Shown here piece after piece: positions 49,760-61,432 of a DNA stretch of 64,000 nucleotides (its first letter is position 1; the number at the start of each line of letters is the position of its first letter). The notes beneath the pieces were generated by a model, which was given only the letters and a program-made list of their open reading frames with translations, did not search any database and was not told where the DNA came from. A program made the position numbers and the translations under genes. The stretch is from Chamaecyparis obtusa (Eukaryota > Streptophyta > Pinopsida > Cupressales > Cupressaceae): the NCBI GenBank assembly GCA_027943335.1, contig BSBK01007860.1, positions 496,001-560,000 of the forward strand. Direction: 5' to 3'.

Positions 49760-49929
49760 CCTCACCCAGTAAGATGCCTACCTTACCATGAATCACCAAG
49801 GAGGGAGAGCCCAATAGGTGGCCAACTTGATAGTTCACCCAAAAAACTATTCCTTGTAATTGTAATGTGTCTTCTGACAGCTTTTGGAATACCTATAGAT
49901 TCACCTTCTTGTATCACTATGGAATATAA

Positions 49930-50150
49930 AATATGTGTCTCCTCAGGATTTAGCAACTTATGTGTGTTACCTTCAGAAGATTTAGCATATTTGAAAATTG
50001 AAAAATGTGCATCTCTTTAGGATTTAACAGCTTATGTGCGTTACCTTTCGAGGATTTAGCATATTGGAAAATTGAAAAATGCATGTCTCTTCAGGATTTA
50101 GAAACTTATGCACGTTACCTTAAGAGGATTTAGCATATAAATAAAAAACT
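49930..50150. repeat. Tandem repeat, three copies of about 78 bp
   Basis: The unit is 'TGTCTC.TCAGGATTTAG.AACTTATGTGCGTTACCTT..GAGGATTTAGCATAT.TGAAAATTGAAAAATG'. It appears at about 49935, 50012 and 50090. Confidence 0.88.
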
Positions 50151-51017
50151 ACAGTACAAGGGAGACCCTATGTATGACCCCCTCCTTATCATGGTTGTCT
50201 ACTAGACATGATAAGGAAGAGAAGGAGGAGACCTACTTCACAACGTAAGGAGATATCCTGTTTAACAACAATTGTACACTATATTCTTAGCGAAGGGTAT
50301 TGACCCCTACATCCAAGAGCATAGATAATTGTGAAAAGGATTATATCACTCATGGAAAAAGGATCCTCAAAGAGAAAGAGATCTTATCAATAAGACCCCC
50401 ACCATAGAGGAGTGCTTTTAGATAAAATATCATCTTTCAAATGGAAACAAAGATTCAATCTTCTAGCCCCCTGCAGTCAAGGGGAAGAGGAATCTTTGAA
50501 ATGAGGGAAACAAATCTAACACCAAAGAAAGGATAAAAATTTATAAAGAACATAATTTGCAAAATAAAGAAGAGGTGATGAATTAGGACAACAACCTCTC
50601 ACATAAAAGGATATCCATAGCCAAAACCTCAGTCAATATAATGAAATGATGTTGCAAGATAAAAAAATGCCACTAAGCTAAGGAAAGAAGATCCCTAGAC
50701 AAAGAGAAAGAAGGTAGAACCTTTTTCCCCAGGGATGAAAGCAAGGGATATCTTTTCAAAACAAATATTTTTGGAAAAGATATGTTGAATACTAGAAAAG
50801 AGTGATGGATGATTAGAAAAAAAAGTTGTCATAATACAAAACCATTGAGATAAATGAGAGAAAGAATAACCAATTAAGCTCAAAACAAAAAACATAATGG
50901 ATTTTGGAAGACTGGGAGAAATACACCTCTTGCCCCCAGTCTAGAGACAAGAGGAGAAAAGATCTATATTATATCAAAATGGGGGGTAAAATTATGAAGA
51001 AATCTCAAAGGGGAAGT
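50151..51017. other. Interior of the gag-only element, non-coding
   Basis: No reading frame or motif recognised between the tandem repeat and the gag frame. Confidence 0.5.
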
Positions 51018-51860
51018 TTATTTTCTCTTCCCTTTAATATCACTATGGATCGGATAATAAGGGGAAGGTAATTTAAAGAATCTTTGCACATCTGCATCAT
51101 GAACCATAGTTTGAACCTCATCATAGGTATGGGAAGAACTAGGAATAGTAGATGGAGAAATAGGAGTGGGAATATTAAGAATCAGATTAGGAAGGATAGG
51201 ATTAGGATTAGGAAGATTAGGAACTAGATTAGTAAGGATAGGGGTAGGAAGATTAGGAGATGGTGTATCATCTACCAAATTATTCACATAATCCAAAAGA
51301 GTAATAGTCCCATCACACAAATTAATCAATCTCATAATAGCGTAGTCACTACAAAGGATTTGAAATCTTTTAACATGAGTGACGGGATCTACCTTACCAT
51401 TATAATTCACAAGACAAGGTATATCGGCTTGTTGAGGAACAAGAGAATGAATAAAGTCTAGGGATAAAGGACTACCCATGTCACTTGTAGGAATACCAAA
51501 CTTGGATCGAGTTAAAGATGAAAGTTGTTGTTGTAAAGAGGACACAATTTGAGCTAGACTAATGATTATGGAATCATTAGAGGAAATAGGAGGCATAGAA
51601 ACATTAGGAACACTAGGAAAAGTGTAGGAAGCAATGAGAATGTAAGACACAACTGGAGGAACACTTGGAACCATAGTTGGAATAGGGTTGGAATAGATAT
51701 AAGGAATATTATGGTAAAAAGGCTGTGAGGTAGGTAAAGACAACAATGGAACACTCACATGAAGAGATGAAAAAGATGTAACCACTATAGGAGTGTGAGT
51801 AGGAATGTTGGGTAAAGGAATGGAAGAAGGTTGCTGAATAGAGGTAAAATGGATTCAACC
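51018..51860 (-). pseudogene. gag-like protein of the non-autonomous LTR element (C-terminal part)
   Basis: A minus-strand frame of about 255 codons extends upstream to a TGA near 51857. The N-terminal half is Pro/Ser-rich and low-complexity (QPSSIPLPNIPTHTPIVV, PTMVPSVPPVVSYI). A helix (IVSSLQQQLSSL) precedes a gag-like stretch, IPCLVNYNGKVDPVTHVKRF, which resembles the start of plant gypsy gag domains (a 'YDG..DP..H' pattern). The remainder is repetitive (Asn-Leu-Pro-rich, then VHDADVQRFFKLPSPYY) and ends in KGKRK. No zinc knuckle or protease follows. Probably a truncated structural protein. Confidence 0.6.
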
Positions 51861-51869
51861 CTATTCAAA

Positions 51870-53519
51870 TGTATAGGGGGAAATATGAGATCTATTCTCA
51901 AACCCAAATTCCCCAAAGAAGAGATCCAATTTGGTCAACTATAAGGTTAATACACAATTGAATCAATTTTGTGAAGAATATGGAAGAGAGAGAGTAAATC
52001 CAATATTTCCCTATGGAGGAAGATATATATATGTTTGGAAATCTGAAATAATTGAAATACAAATACTAACCTCAAATTAGGGCAGATCTGGAAAATGTTG
52101 AATTCTAATGTCTGTGTACACTTTCAAGAAAATATGAGACCTGTCCTGGACTAGAAATGCTGAGACAGAGAAAACCCAAAAATCTTTCTCCAAGATGGCT
52201 CAGCTCAGGTTTGACCCTCATAAAAGGTCAAATACTACATTCTTTATTTGAAGTCTAATTTGAATTCTGTTCGTAGATCTCAAAAGTTTTCCAAAAAGGG
52301 TATCCAAATTCACTCTTAGATCCAAAATTCCACACCTGTACCTACAAGAAAATGGGAGTTTTTGTTGTATGGGGGGTTTGCCTTGGTTAAACCCCAATTT
52401 AGGAATTAACCTTGAAATTGAATTGAAATGTATTGTGCATAAACAAAGTAATTGAAACAAATCACCTCGCTTATGTTGAAGTCCTTGTAGAGGATTCAAA
52501 TCCTCAAATCCATAAGTAGGAGTGCTTCAATGGATGTAGGATGAATGTAGGATGTCTCCAATCAATGGCATTTGATCTTCAACCCCAATCTTGACTTGAT
52601 CTTTGCATATGAGAAGGCTTGAATGAATGTGGAAGGATGGATCATCAAAGGGGGCTCCAAAGAGATTGAATCCTTCAATAGCTAACAATGGCTCTCCTTG
52701 ATGGATGAATGCTTGAACACTTGAATTCTTGAAAACTTGCTTTCACTTTGAGAGCTTGATCACTTGAGAGATGGATATCAATTGCTTGATTGTGGATGTG
52801 AAAATGAGAGAGGAAGGCCTCCTTTTATAGTGAACTAGGGCACAATCCTCTAGAGGGGCCACCTTGGAGAACTAAATCCCAATTAGGTCCTAACCTTTAG
52901 AAAATATACCTAGATTAAATGCAATTAAAGTATTTACCATCTCGAAACCCAAAATGATTAACCCAGAGGTGAGAAAATAAATATCCCAAAGCCCGAATCC
53001 CAAAAATTCTGGAAATTGGAGATTTGAAGGAAGGGGGAAAAATTGAGGTTGGACCTGACATAGTCATGTTTGAGCTCAATCCTAACCTAGTCAGGTTCAA
53101 TCTTGACCTTGACCTAGTTAGGTTCAACCTCGACCCTGACCCTGGTCCCAGATTGACTCAAAACTAAGTCAGGAGGTCCTGGGGATGCCCAGAAACATAG
53201 AACTCATTCCAGAACATGACAGAATGTTAGGGACAAACATAAAATCCTATGATTACTATGATGAAGGCTAGGAGGATCTATTTCTACATCCTACTTAGAA
53301 AATAGAGCCATGGAAGAGGGAAAATCAGTAGAATCCTTAAGATCCTAACCCTAATTTCACCTAGAATAAAGGAATCAAGTGCAGGGAAGAAGTGGAAAGC
53401 GGGGAGAAAATCCAAATACATGCAAAGACCTAATCAAGGCACTTGACATGACCCCAAACCACTTACTTGGAGGGCTAAACACTATTATCATAGAAGTGCT
53501 TCCATTTTAAGATGATACA
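51870..53519 (-). repeat. Embedded, diverged LTR of the same family
   Basis: This segment is collinear with the flanking LTRs but far more diverged (about 70-75% by eye). Shared blocks include the 'CCACACCTGTACCTACAAGAAAA' part, the 'CCTTTTATAGTGA.CTAGGGC' part and the 'GACATGACCCCAAAC' end. Its minus-strand start TGTATCATC and end ..CCCTATACA look like LTR termini. It splits the gag-like region, so it is either an inserted solo LTR of a related family or part of an older nested element. No clear target duplication. Confidence 0.65.
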
Positions 53520-53830
53520 GTTCCATACTAGTCATGGGAGGAGTGAATCTTGAATCTTGAGCTTCTTGAGCTAAAGGTTTGTTATTTAAATGCACAAGAT
53601 GAGTGATACCACACAAGAGATTAACACCTTGATTGCTATCACAAATGATTTTCTCAAAGGTCTCTATATCTTGAATAGAATCTTTAGGATATAAAACTCT
53701 AGGTGCATTAATGTTGTAAATAGTGGAACATGAAGATAACCATGCACACACCCTATGGTAAAGGTCAATTGAAGAGGTTGTAGAGGAAGATGAAATAGGA
53801 ATAGGATTAGTTGAGATCTCATTCAAACAA
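53520..53830 (-). pseudogene. gag-like protein of the non-autonomous LTR element (N-terminal part)
   Basis: About 100 codons on the minus strand start at an ATG (MNEISTNPIPISSSST). They continue with LYHRVCAWLSSCSTIYN, DIETFEKIICDSNQGVNLL and ITHLVHLNNKP, then run into the embedded LTR. The phrase is weakly similar to the downstream fragment's LCDGTITLLDYVNNL. I regard the two pieces as parts of one interrupted region; function beyond a gag-like role is unknown. Confidence 0.45.
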
Positions 53831-54180
53831 TTTTATCCTCACTTCCATGTACCTTATTAAGGGATCTATCCTTGTTTGTAATAAAAGCCTCATCAAAGTA
53901 TTCAAAACAAAAATCATACATGTTGAATACAAAGTAATACTAAAAGCATAAAAAAATGTAAATGTTTTTGTATTTTTAAAGAGATTTTGCAATTTTTTTG
54001 TATTTTTGAAATAGAAATGCAAGGGCATAAAAGAAATCTACTTTTATAAACAATTAAGATCTAACACAAAATGCAAATCTAACACTACAAAGAAAGAGTT
54101 GTCATAAATAGGTTCACCAAAATGTAAGAATGAACCACAAACACAATAGGGAATCTAATTCCATAAAAGATAGGGGGTAA
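53831..54180. other. 5' leader of the gag-only element
   Basis: Short non-coding stretch between the PBS and the gag-like frame. It contains an extra copy of 'GGTTCACCAAAATGTAA' at about 54110. Confidence 0.5.
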
Positions 54181-54197
54181 GCTTGTCAGGTTCACCA
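54181..54197 (-). promoter_or_regulatory. Primer-binding site of the gag-only element
   Basis: Minus-strand TGGTGAACCTGACAAGC three bases inside the 5' LTR. It has the correct TGG start; the tRNA is not named. Confidence 0.55.
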
Positions 54198-54200
54198 AAA

Positions 54201-55544
54201 TGTAATGTATAAAATATGGTTCAAATAGGGTTTAGAATAATGCATATGAAAGAGACCCTAAACCCATATTTTATACATCCATATGAATTCTAAGGGGTGG
54301 AATGTAAATCTGGGAATGCTAATATTGAAATGAAGAAATAAAAGCACTTACCTCTAAAAAATAACTTGCTAAAAACCCTATCAAATAGTCTAAAAAACTA
54401 TTGGTTTTCACGATTTGAAACTGAAACTATGAGATCTACAAAACCCAAAAAAAAATTTCTTTTATGAGCCAGGTCATCCTTGACCTCAGAATCAGGGTAA
54501 GATCTTACCTTGGGGTACAATCTTGACCCCCACTAAAATTCATCCTTGATGTGAAATAGCTTTGACGAAAATTTTGTTCGCAAATCCCAGAAGATCAATG
54601 AAAATGGTATCTAGATCTACATTGATATTTACCATCCCGCACCTGTACCTACAAGAAAAAAGGGTTTTGTTGTTGGGATGAGGGGTTTGCCTTAGTCAAA
54701 CCCCAGTTTGAAATCAACCTTAATAATGGAATTGAATTAGAGAATGCTAGCAAGTAGTAGAAGTAGATCTAACAACAAAGCTATGATATTCAATAGATAT
54801 GCAATTTTATTTGAAATGTAAACAAGTATATTGATATGAAAGCTTGGACTCAACAATGTAAATCAAAACCTCCATGATTGTATGCTTGGAATCCACCTTG
54901 AAAGGAGAATGAATGGATCTTGAAGATGAACAAAGGATCTTGAAGGAAGATCACATCACCATGATGGATAGATCTAGGGTTTGGAAGATGAATCTTGAAT
55001 GCTTGAAACAAATCCCTTCAAAGGCTTGAATGCTTGAATCCTTGATCTTGAATGGAGAACTTGAATGCTTGAATGGATTATTTCTTGAATGCTTTCTCAC
55101 TTGATTTGATTTCTTGAATTTGCTTGAGAGTGCTTGATAATCAATTCATGAGTGATGGAGAAAATGAGAGCAGAAGGCTTCCTTTTATAGTGATCTAGGG
55201 CACAAATTTCTAGAGGGGCCACATATGAGAAATAAATTCCCATTGGGCCCATACCCCTAGAAATGGACCTAGATTAAATGCAATTTAAGAGTTTACCATT
55301 TTAGAGACCAAAATAGTTGATCCGAAAGCAAGAAAACAAATCTTTTTGAAGCCTGACATCTAGAAATCATGGAACCTTGAAATTTGGACCTTGGGTCAAA
55401 GTCAAGGTCGACTGTGACCTAGAAATTTGACCTTGACCCTGAGGTCAAAGATCTCAAGATCTCAGTCCAAAATGCCAAAAAAGTGCAGAAAGAGGGTGGA
55501 GAAAGGGGAAGAGTGAGGAGAAAAGCCAGATTGAAGCCAAGGAC
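54201..55544 (-). repeat. 5' LTR of the gag-only element, cut by CACTA
   Basis: Matches 47941-49261 up to ...GGAC. In the intact copy the next bases are CTACCCGAGG; here they are CACTAGTAAATTTT. This locates the transposon insertion to the base. Confidence 0.9.
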
Positions 55545-55960
55545 CACTAGTAAATTTTACCCTATTTTTCAACGAGGATTAGTCAAATTTTTGATACTCA
55601 TTGGTCGATCAGACGACCCAAACTGTTGTCGAACTTTTTTCATCGATTATTCGACAAGAAAAACCATTGTCAAAATTTTGACCTACTTAGTGGTTGAATT
55701 ATCGATCGAATCTTCGTCGAAGTAATTGCTTGAAGCTGGAAGAATTGTAGATCAAACCTTTTATCTAAGTGACCAAAGTTCATTGCAATTGAGACCAACA
55801 TTGGTTGGAATCGACGTCGAACACATAGCAGTCTCATCAAAACAACAAACATAGTGTGTTGCTTTTTTGATCAAAGTTCATCAAAATTGACATCGAACAC
55901 ATAGCATTCTCGTCAAAACTACTAATATTAAAACATCAAAAAAGTGACCAATACTTAATT
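55545..55960. repeat. CACTA terminal and subterminal repeat region
   Basis: Starts with CACTAG. Short motifs around TCGA recur in both orientations (TTCAACGAG, GTTGTCGAAC, TTCGACAAG, TTCGTCGAAG, ATCGACGTCGAAC). The phrase TCGAACACATAGCA plus 'CTC.TCAAAAC' occurs at 55818 and 55894. Subterminal motif clusters bind the element's transposase in known CACTA systems. Confidence 0.65.
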
Positions 55961-55961
55961 T

Positions 55962-56256
<295 letters not shown>

Positions 56257-56898
56257 ATGGGTTTGTAACCGATTTCTCTATATTACAGAGATTTTTCAGT
56301 GGGCTTGCAAGTATGCTATTAGAGAAATTATTGAGAAGGTGAGTTTCAATTGTGGCAGATTTTGCAAACTAGATTTGGTTATGAATTTCTTAATGCTTTT
56401 ATTTGAAATAAAGATGACAATGACTTATATACAGGTTGCACATCCACATCCACATCTGATATAAAATTTATTATTATAAAGTCTTGTTATGGAAATCTAT
56501 TTTATATTAGTCTATATTATTCTGAAGCCTTGTTATAGAAATTTGTTTTATATTAATCCTCATAATTAGTTAGCGAATCTTCTTCTTTCTTTCTAAATTC
56601 ATGGATGATTCTATTTTTCTATAGTAAATAGCATACGTAACAGATAAACATGAAATCAACAAAAAATATCTACCTCTAAATACAACTCCAAATGAATGAA
56701 TAAAAGAAGAAAATGATAATGTTGATTAGGTATCTAGTAAATTAAATAGTTTAATCATGCAAATAGATGTGGATAGTGCACATCACAGTGATGAAGAAAC
56801 AATGCTAGTAGGGCAGTGACATACAAAGAGACCAGCTTAAGAGGGAACATAGATCAGACCATGACATGCATACAATGATAATACATAATTATAGTATT

Positions 56899-57050
56899 TT
56901 CAACTAGAGATAAGAGATCAACCAAGGCACCTACATGAAATAGTCATATATCAAGTGCAATAACATGATCAAGAGATGGATTAATCATTAAGAGTCACAA
57001 CTACCAAGAAATAGAGCATCATGATTACATATGGAAAAAAGAGGTGTAAT
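56899..57050. repeat. Direct repeat, copy 1 (about 153 bp)
   Basis: Nearly identical to 57999-58152, from TTCAACTAGAGATAAGAGATC to ATATGGAAAAAAGAG. Confidence 0.93.
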
Positions 57051-57998
57051 GTTCCCTCTAAGGATGCATTGTAATTTAGGGACAACTAGCTTCCATTCCT
57101 TTACTATGTATGAATTATGTTCTTGATGCCAATATAATCTCCTCAATTATTAATACAAATTCAATGATATATCCCATTAATAATATCAAGGCCACTTAGT
57201 ACCCCTGATTTTGACAATTGGATGCAACTTTAATGAGTGCATCTTGTAGAATAAATCTAAACTTAATGATTACTATGATCTTGGATGTATCGGGTTTGGC
57301 AGATTAATGGTGCAATATAACCACTGATATAAGAGATACCCATTTGCAATTGCATAGATATCAATCTAAGAATGTATGTTTATTCCCATCTATAGAGTGC
57401 TTCTCTCTCTCTCTCAAACACACATACTATATCTGCTATATCTCAAAGGTAATAATATTCTTGGTATTGCCAATCAGATTTATGATGGTAAAGGATATGA
57501 TAGGATATCTAATATAGATACATTTAATCTATCTCTGTATTGTTCCTCGATCTGATCACTGTTTCTAACCTTTGTTAAACTTTTATAGATGATGATTTAA
57601 TTCTAATTCTGCATAGTACCTTGGATGCTATTTTGAAATTATTGTTTTGTATTCATGCATTTGCAATGGGTGGAGCCTCTCTTGATTGGTATCGTTAGTT
57701 CCTCATGTATACATTCTTGGTATTTCTGTTGCTCAACTTGTGCATTCAAACTTGAATGAAAATAAAATATAAAATCCTCCTCTGTTGATCCTTATTCCTA
57801 ATACACATGGATTTATGTGTTTCTTGCCATACATTTCTTCATAATACTTGTGTAGTTTGCAGAGTAGTGGATGCGATTCAAATTAGGAGAGTATACACAA
57901 TCAACCAATGATTACGTGTTTGGTTTGTTCAACTAGAGATAAGAGATAAGAGATCAAACAAGGCACCTACATGAAAGAGATCAGGATAATAAATAATT

Positions 57999-58152
57999 AT
58001 AGTATGTTCAACTAGAGATAAGAGATCAACCAAGGCATTTACATGAAATAGTCATATATCAAGTGCAATAACATGATCAAGAGATGGTTTAATCATTAAG
58101 AGTCACAACTACCAAGAAATAGAGCATCATGATTACATATGGAAAAAAGAGT
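57999..58152. repeat. Direct repeat, copy 2 (about 153 bp)
   Basis: Partner of 56899-57050. A third partial copy of its first 40 bases lies at about 57930. Confidence 0.93.
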
Positions 58153-58267
58153 TGTTACAGCTTTGCATCACACATGCTTAAGTAAAAAGTTTCTAATACA
58201 ACTGAAGAGAGTAATTAATATGGAAAATTAATCAAATGTAAGGAACATATGGCATTAATTTTGATAG

Positions 58268-58765
58268 TTTGATCAAAGGCCACTTTTGTAGGCACCACCA
58301 ACCAGTCCTAGAAAGGAAATAGAGCTTATATACCCATATTTGTTTGTCATACCCTTTTTGCAAGGAACTCAAAAATTATTCAAATTAAACAAGTATGAAC
58401 TATAAGAGACTAAGAAAGAGGGAAAGGTGTTACCTCACTAAGATGATAGTAATAATGAGACAAAGAACCATGAAGACTAAATCCAACGAGACCAAATCTA
58501 AACATCTGGGTTCGATCAAATTCAAAAATTGGTTTGCCTTCATAGCACTGTCAAGTCAATAGCATGAGCATTATTTTGTGTCTTGAGTGTCATCAATGTT
58601 TTTAAATGTAGAATGAAATGGTTGTAAGCATGCATTTCTACCACATGCAAATGATTTTGAGATACAAACCTGTGCAATCCAATCTCCCAAGGAATAGACA
58701 ACACCACTTATCACCATCTTTGCCAAAATAGGATTTGTCAGGCAAGATAAGTTCTTATTAGGCCA
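58268..58765 (-). pseudogene. Captured Mpv17/PMP22-family membrane protein gene fragment (three exons)
   Basis: Three minus-strand exons in correct order. Exon 1 (58765-58670) reads LTNPILAKMVISGVVYSLGD then WIAQ, with a CAG acceptor before it and a CAG/GTTTGT donor after. Exon 2 (58547-58434) follows ...CTTGACAG and reads CYEGKPIFEFDRTQMF, then GLVGFSLHGSLSHYYY, ending GAG/GTAACA. Exon 3 (58327-58268) reads ALFPF, TAG, DWLVVPTKVAFDQT. This matches the conserved core of the plant PMP22/Mpv17 family (peroxisomal, mitochondrial or plastid membrane proteins). Introns are 122 and 106 bases. The exon 3 acceptor is AA instead of AG, Gln (CAG) before DW became TAG, and the N- and C-terminal exons are missing. 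Confidence 0.87.
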
Positions 58766-60148
58766 CTGAAAAGCTTTCGGTATTTTAGATAAGACATCAC
58801 AAGTATTTATTTCATTTTTTTCATGAAGTATATGCATGATGGTATATTGATTTATTATCATTTCCTTATATTGTTGTATAAAGTATCTCTGTTAAATGCC
58901 TTTTGTCTTTTCGGTCGTTGGTATTTATTATTTATCTCTTGCTTTGAAGCTCTTCACCACCTTAATGATAGACTATATATATTCATGAGAGAGAAAAAAT
59001 GATCACAACCCTCCTGCTTAAGTTCACATCATTTATGAAAGGTCACGTCTCTTCCCTTAATTAATCGGTAACAATTCTTAAAGCTGGTGGTTACTCTAAT
59101 ATGAAATTGGTTATCTTAAAATGGTTTAATTACTTGTTTCAACATTAACATGCCTTAATTCCATCAATAAAAAATAATTGGCTTCTATTTCCCCCCAATC
59201 ATATGTACGCCCGTTGTATCATGCGGGCTCATGACAATGGTTATTGCCAATTCAGCCATAAATAGATTTTTGGATGCACTATTGGTATAAACTGATGACC
59301 AAAAGAAAAAATTCATTGAAGAGAGCAAATTTGAGGTAAGCCAATTGTTGATATTGCAACACCAAAATAAAGTCCCTATGTCAGCACTAAAGAAGGGTGT
59401 TAAGAATTCCAAATTATAGTGCATGACATAGAATAATGTAATAAATAATTAATCAACATGTTAATGTTATCTATTATATGTTAATTTTTAGATTATTATT
59501 AGTTATGAGTTGGTAGTTAGTGGTTTTGGTAGTTAATAAATTGGATGGCTTCATAAAGCCATATAATGTAAACATATGTGAGTTGAAGATGAAAGACTAA
59601 ATTTGTGTATTGGAGTCTCATGCTCTTCATTTTCAATTTTGCAATATACCTTACCCAAATGTTGTTGGAATTTTAACTCACTAATGCAAATTAACACTAT
59701 CCAATTGTTATCTATTTCACACAACACTCTATTAAGGCTAAGTTTCTTGTAATCAAATTTCTATACTAGTGTTCATCCTATTCTTCCACAGGTCATTCTT
59801 ACAAATAGATAGTAAAGAGGTATGACATATTGCTCCACATCTCAAATTGCATCTCCACCTTCTCCATCACCAATTGAGGTAGGTTAAATTTTGACATACT
59901 TCTTCATAGAGCTAGCTATGAGAGATCATTTCCATGCAAGAAGAAGATTTCCTTCATTTATGCTATTAGCTTAGTTATTTATTGGCTTATTGCTTTAGAT
60001 TACAAATAACAAGCAAGGTTAATTGGTATATTACACATCATATGTTATTTCCATCTTTCTTTACTCTAGATTTTATTGTGCTTAGTCTAAGTGTTGATAA
60101 GATTACATTATAAGAAAATGAGTGTTGATATTAAAAGGGCATACATAC
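58766..60148. other. CACTA interior, non-coding
   Basis: No supported gene. An 80-codon minus-strand frame at 59185-59424 has no recognisable family. Confidence 0.5.
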
Positions 60149-60220
60149 CAGTAACAACAATTTCCCTCACATCATTTCTTCTCATTACCTCATCATACTT
60201 TTCCCCAAGTGCACTAAGGA
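60149..60220 (-). pseudogene. Duplicated MFP2/AIM1 exon, copy A
   Basis: A 72-base minus-strand exon with an intact TTTGCAG acceptor and GTATGT donor. It reads as LGEKYDEVMRRNDVREIVVT (with minor differences from copy B) and corresponds to the N-terminal crotonase-fold segment of the multifunctional protein. It is part of a direct duplication of about 180 bp that includes flanking intron. It lies downstream of the CHARIS exon, out of gene order, so it arose by local duplication. Confidence 0.78.
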
Positions 60221-60502
60221 CTGCAAAGAAACAAGATAAATAAATCACAAGCGTATAGCAATGTTAGAATAGTTACTAAAATGGTCATAAATTATGTTCT
60301 TATAGTAAAATAATGCATGGGGATAAGTCTATTTAAGGTCTCTTGATTCATGGTAACTCATATATGAAGACATAATGCTTACTTATAGTTATTTTCTTTA
60401 TAGGCGTAAGGAAATTTTGATTCTCATATTCAAAAATTCAAACTATTAAGGATTACATACGGCACATCCAAACACAACCAAGAGAAAGGTGCCAACACTT
60501 AC

Positions 60503-60764
60503 CACCAAAACTAGGAATAAATCCAAGAGAAAGCTCTGGCAACCCAAGTTGTGCTTTTGGCATTGAAATACGAGCATGACAAGACTTCACAAACACAATG
60601 AACTGGAAACTTAAGATAGATCATGTAATGCAATGAACCTTTGGAAATATAAAATAAGAAACTGAGTGTGGACATTAAAAGGGCACACACATCAGTAACA
60701 ACAATTTCCCTCACATCATTTCTTCTCATTGCTTCGTCATACTTTTCCCCAAGTGCACCAAGGA
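60503..60764 (-). pseudogene. Captured peroxisomal multifunctional protein (MFP2/AIM1) fragment, two exons
   Basis: Exon B (60764-60693) follows TTTGCAG and reads LGALGEKYDEAMRRNDVREI then VVTD. Its donor is mutated (AT instead of GT). Exon C (60584-60503) reads SCHARISMPKAQLGLPELSL then GFIPSFGG and ends at a perfect GTAAGT donor. These match the enoyl-CoA hydratase domain of plant MFP2/AIM1, which acts in peroxisomal fatty-acid beta-oxidation; the CHARIS and LGLPE..LG.IP.FGG motifs are diagnostic. The exon normally between them (with the oxyanion-hole segment GGGLE) is missing, and nothing of the dehydrogenase domain is present. Same strand as the transposase. Confidence 0.87.
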
Positions 60765-61073
60765 CTGCAAAGAAACAAGATAAACAAATCACAAGCATAT
60801 AGCAATGTTAGAATAGTTACTAAAATGGTCATAAATTATGTTACTAAAATGGTCATAAATTATGGTCATAACAATAATAAATGTTTATAACAGTGCTTTT
60901 AATAATGCTCCAAACATTGAGAATGCAAGATACTTGTAACAATGAACTTCATTTCAACTTGCTAATTGGCTATCACTATTAACTCTAAGCTTATCTTTAA
61001 AGTTTGAGCTTCACTTGGTTTCAAGAATAGTTTAATATTCTCTACTTAACAATTCAACAACTTTGTTGTAACA

Positions 61074-61432
61074 TACCTTTATCCCATCCATGGAAAATAG
61101 GCTGAAACCATGTAATGAGGATGGAGCTATGCGATATATCCTCTCATTAACACAAAAATCAGTGTTAATTGGAGGTAGCTCATTGGGTACCCATTATTTC
61201 TCAATATGTGTGTACCAAAATGACACCTTGATGTCACCTTTGGTTGCATCATCATAAGAACATGACCCCCCTTTAGGAAGGAAAAATTGCATGCGTTTAT
61301 CAAATTTTTTTCTAATCTTTTGACCTCTAGTTGATCTCCCCATTTTAGCCATACTACATGTAGAAATTTCATCTACCATTCCCTCATTTCCCTCATTTGA
61401 TGTAGATAGATTTGACAATTACCTATTTGGCG
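61074..61432 (-). pseudogene. CACTA additional exon (downstream of DUF4216), family unknown
   Basis: Minus-strand frame between a probable CAG acceptor (before GACCCGCC, about 61432) and a GTATGT donor after GFQPIFHGWDKG (about 61074). The protein text includes NLSTSNEGNEGMVDEISTCS, MAKMGRSTRGQKIRKKF and KVSFWYTHIEK. By position it resembles the second (TNPA-like) product or a C-terminal exon of CACTA elements, where a basic RGxTRG-like motif is common. I cannot prove this. One stop follows HIEK. The intron downstream of it holds the MFP2 fragments. Confidence 0.45.

Larger units (their letters stand above)
47941..55544 (-). mobile_element. Non-autonomous LTR retrotransposon (gag only)
   Basis: The left LTR (47941-49351) matches the right one (54201-55544) almost base for base until the right copy is cut by the CACTA element at 55545. 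A minus-strand PPT (49352-49368) and a PBS-like TGGTGAACCTGACAAGC next to the right LTR fix the orientation. The 4.8-kb interior has gag-like sequence only; no protease, RT, RNase H or integrase is visible. It would have to move using enzymes of another element. Confidence 0.85.

Noticed and set aside
59185..59424. 80-codon minus-strand ORF as a further captured gene fragment
   Set aside because: No recognisable motif and no splice-site context; left unannotated.
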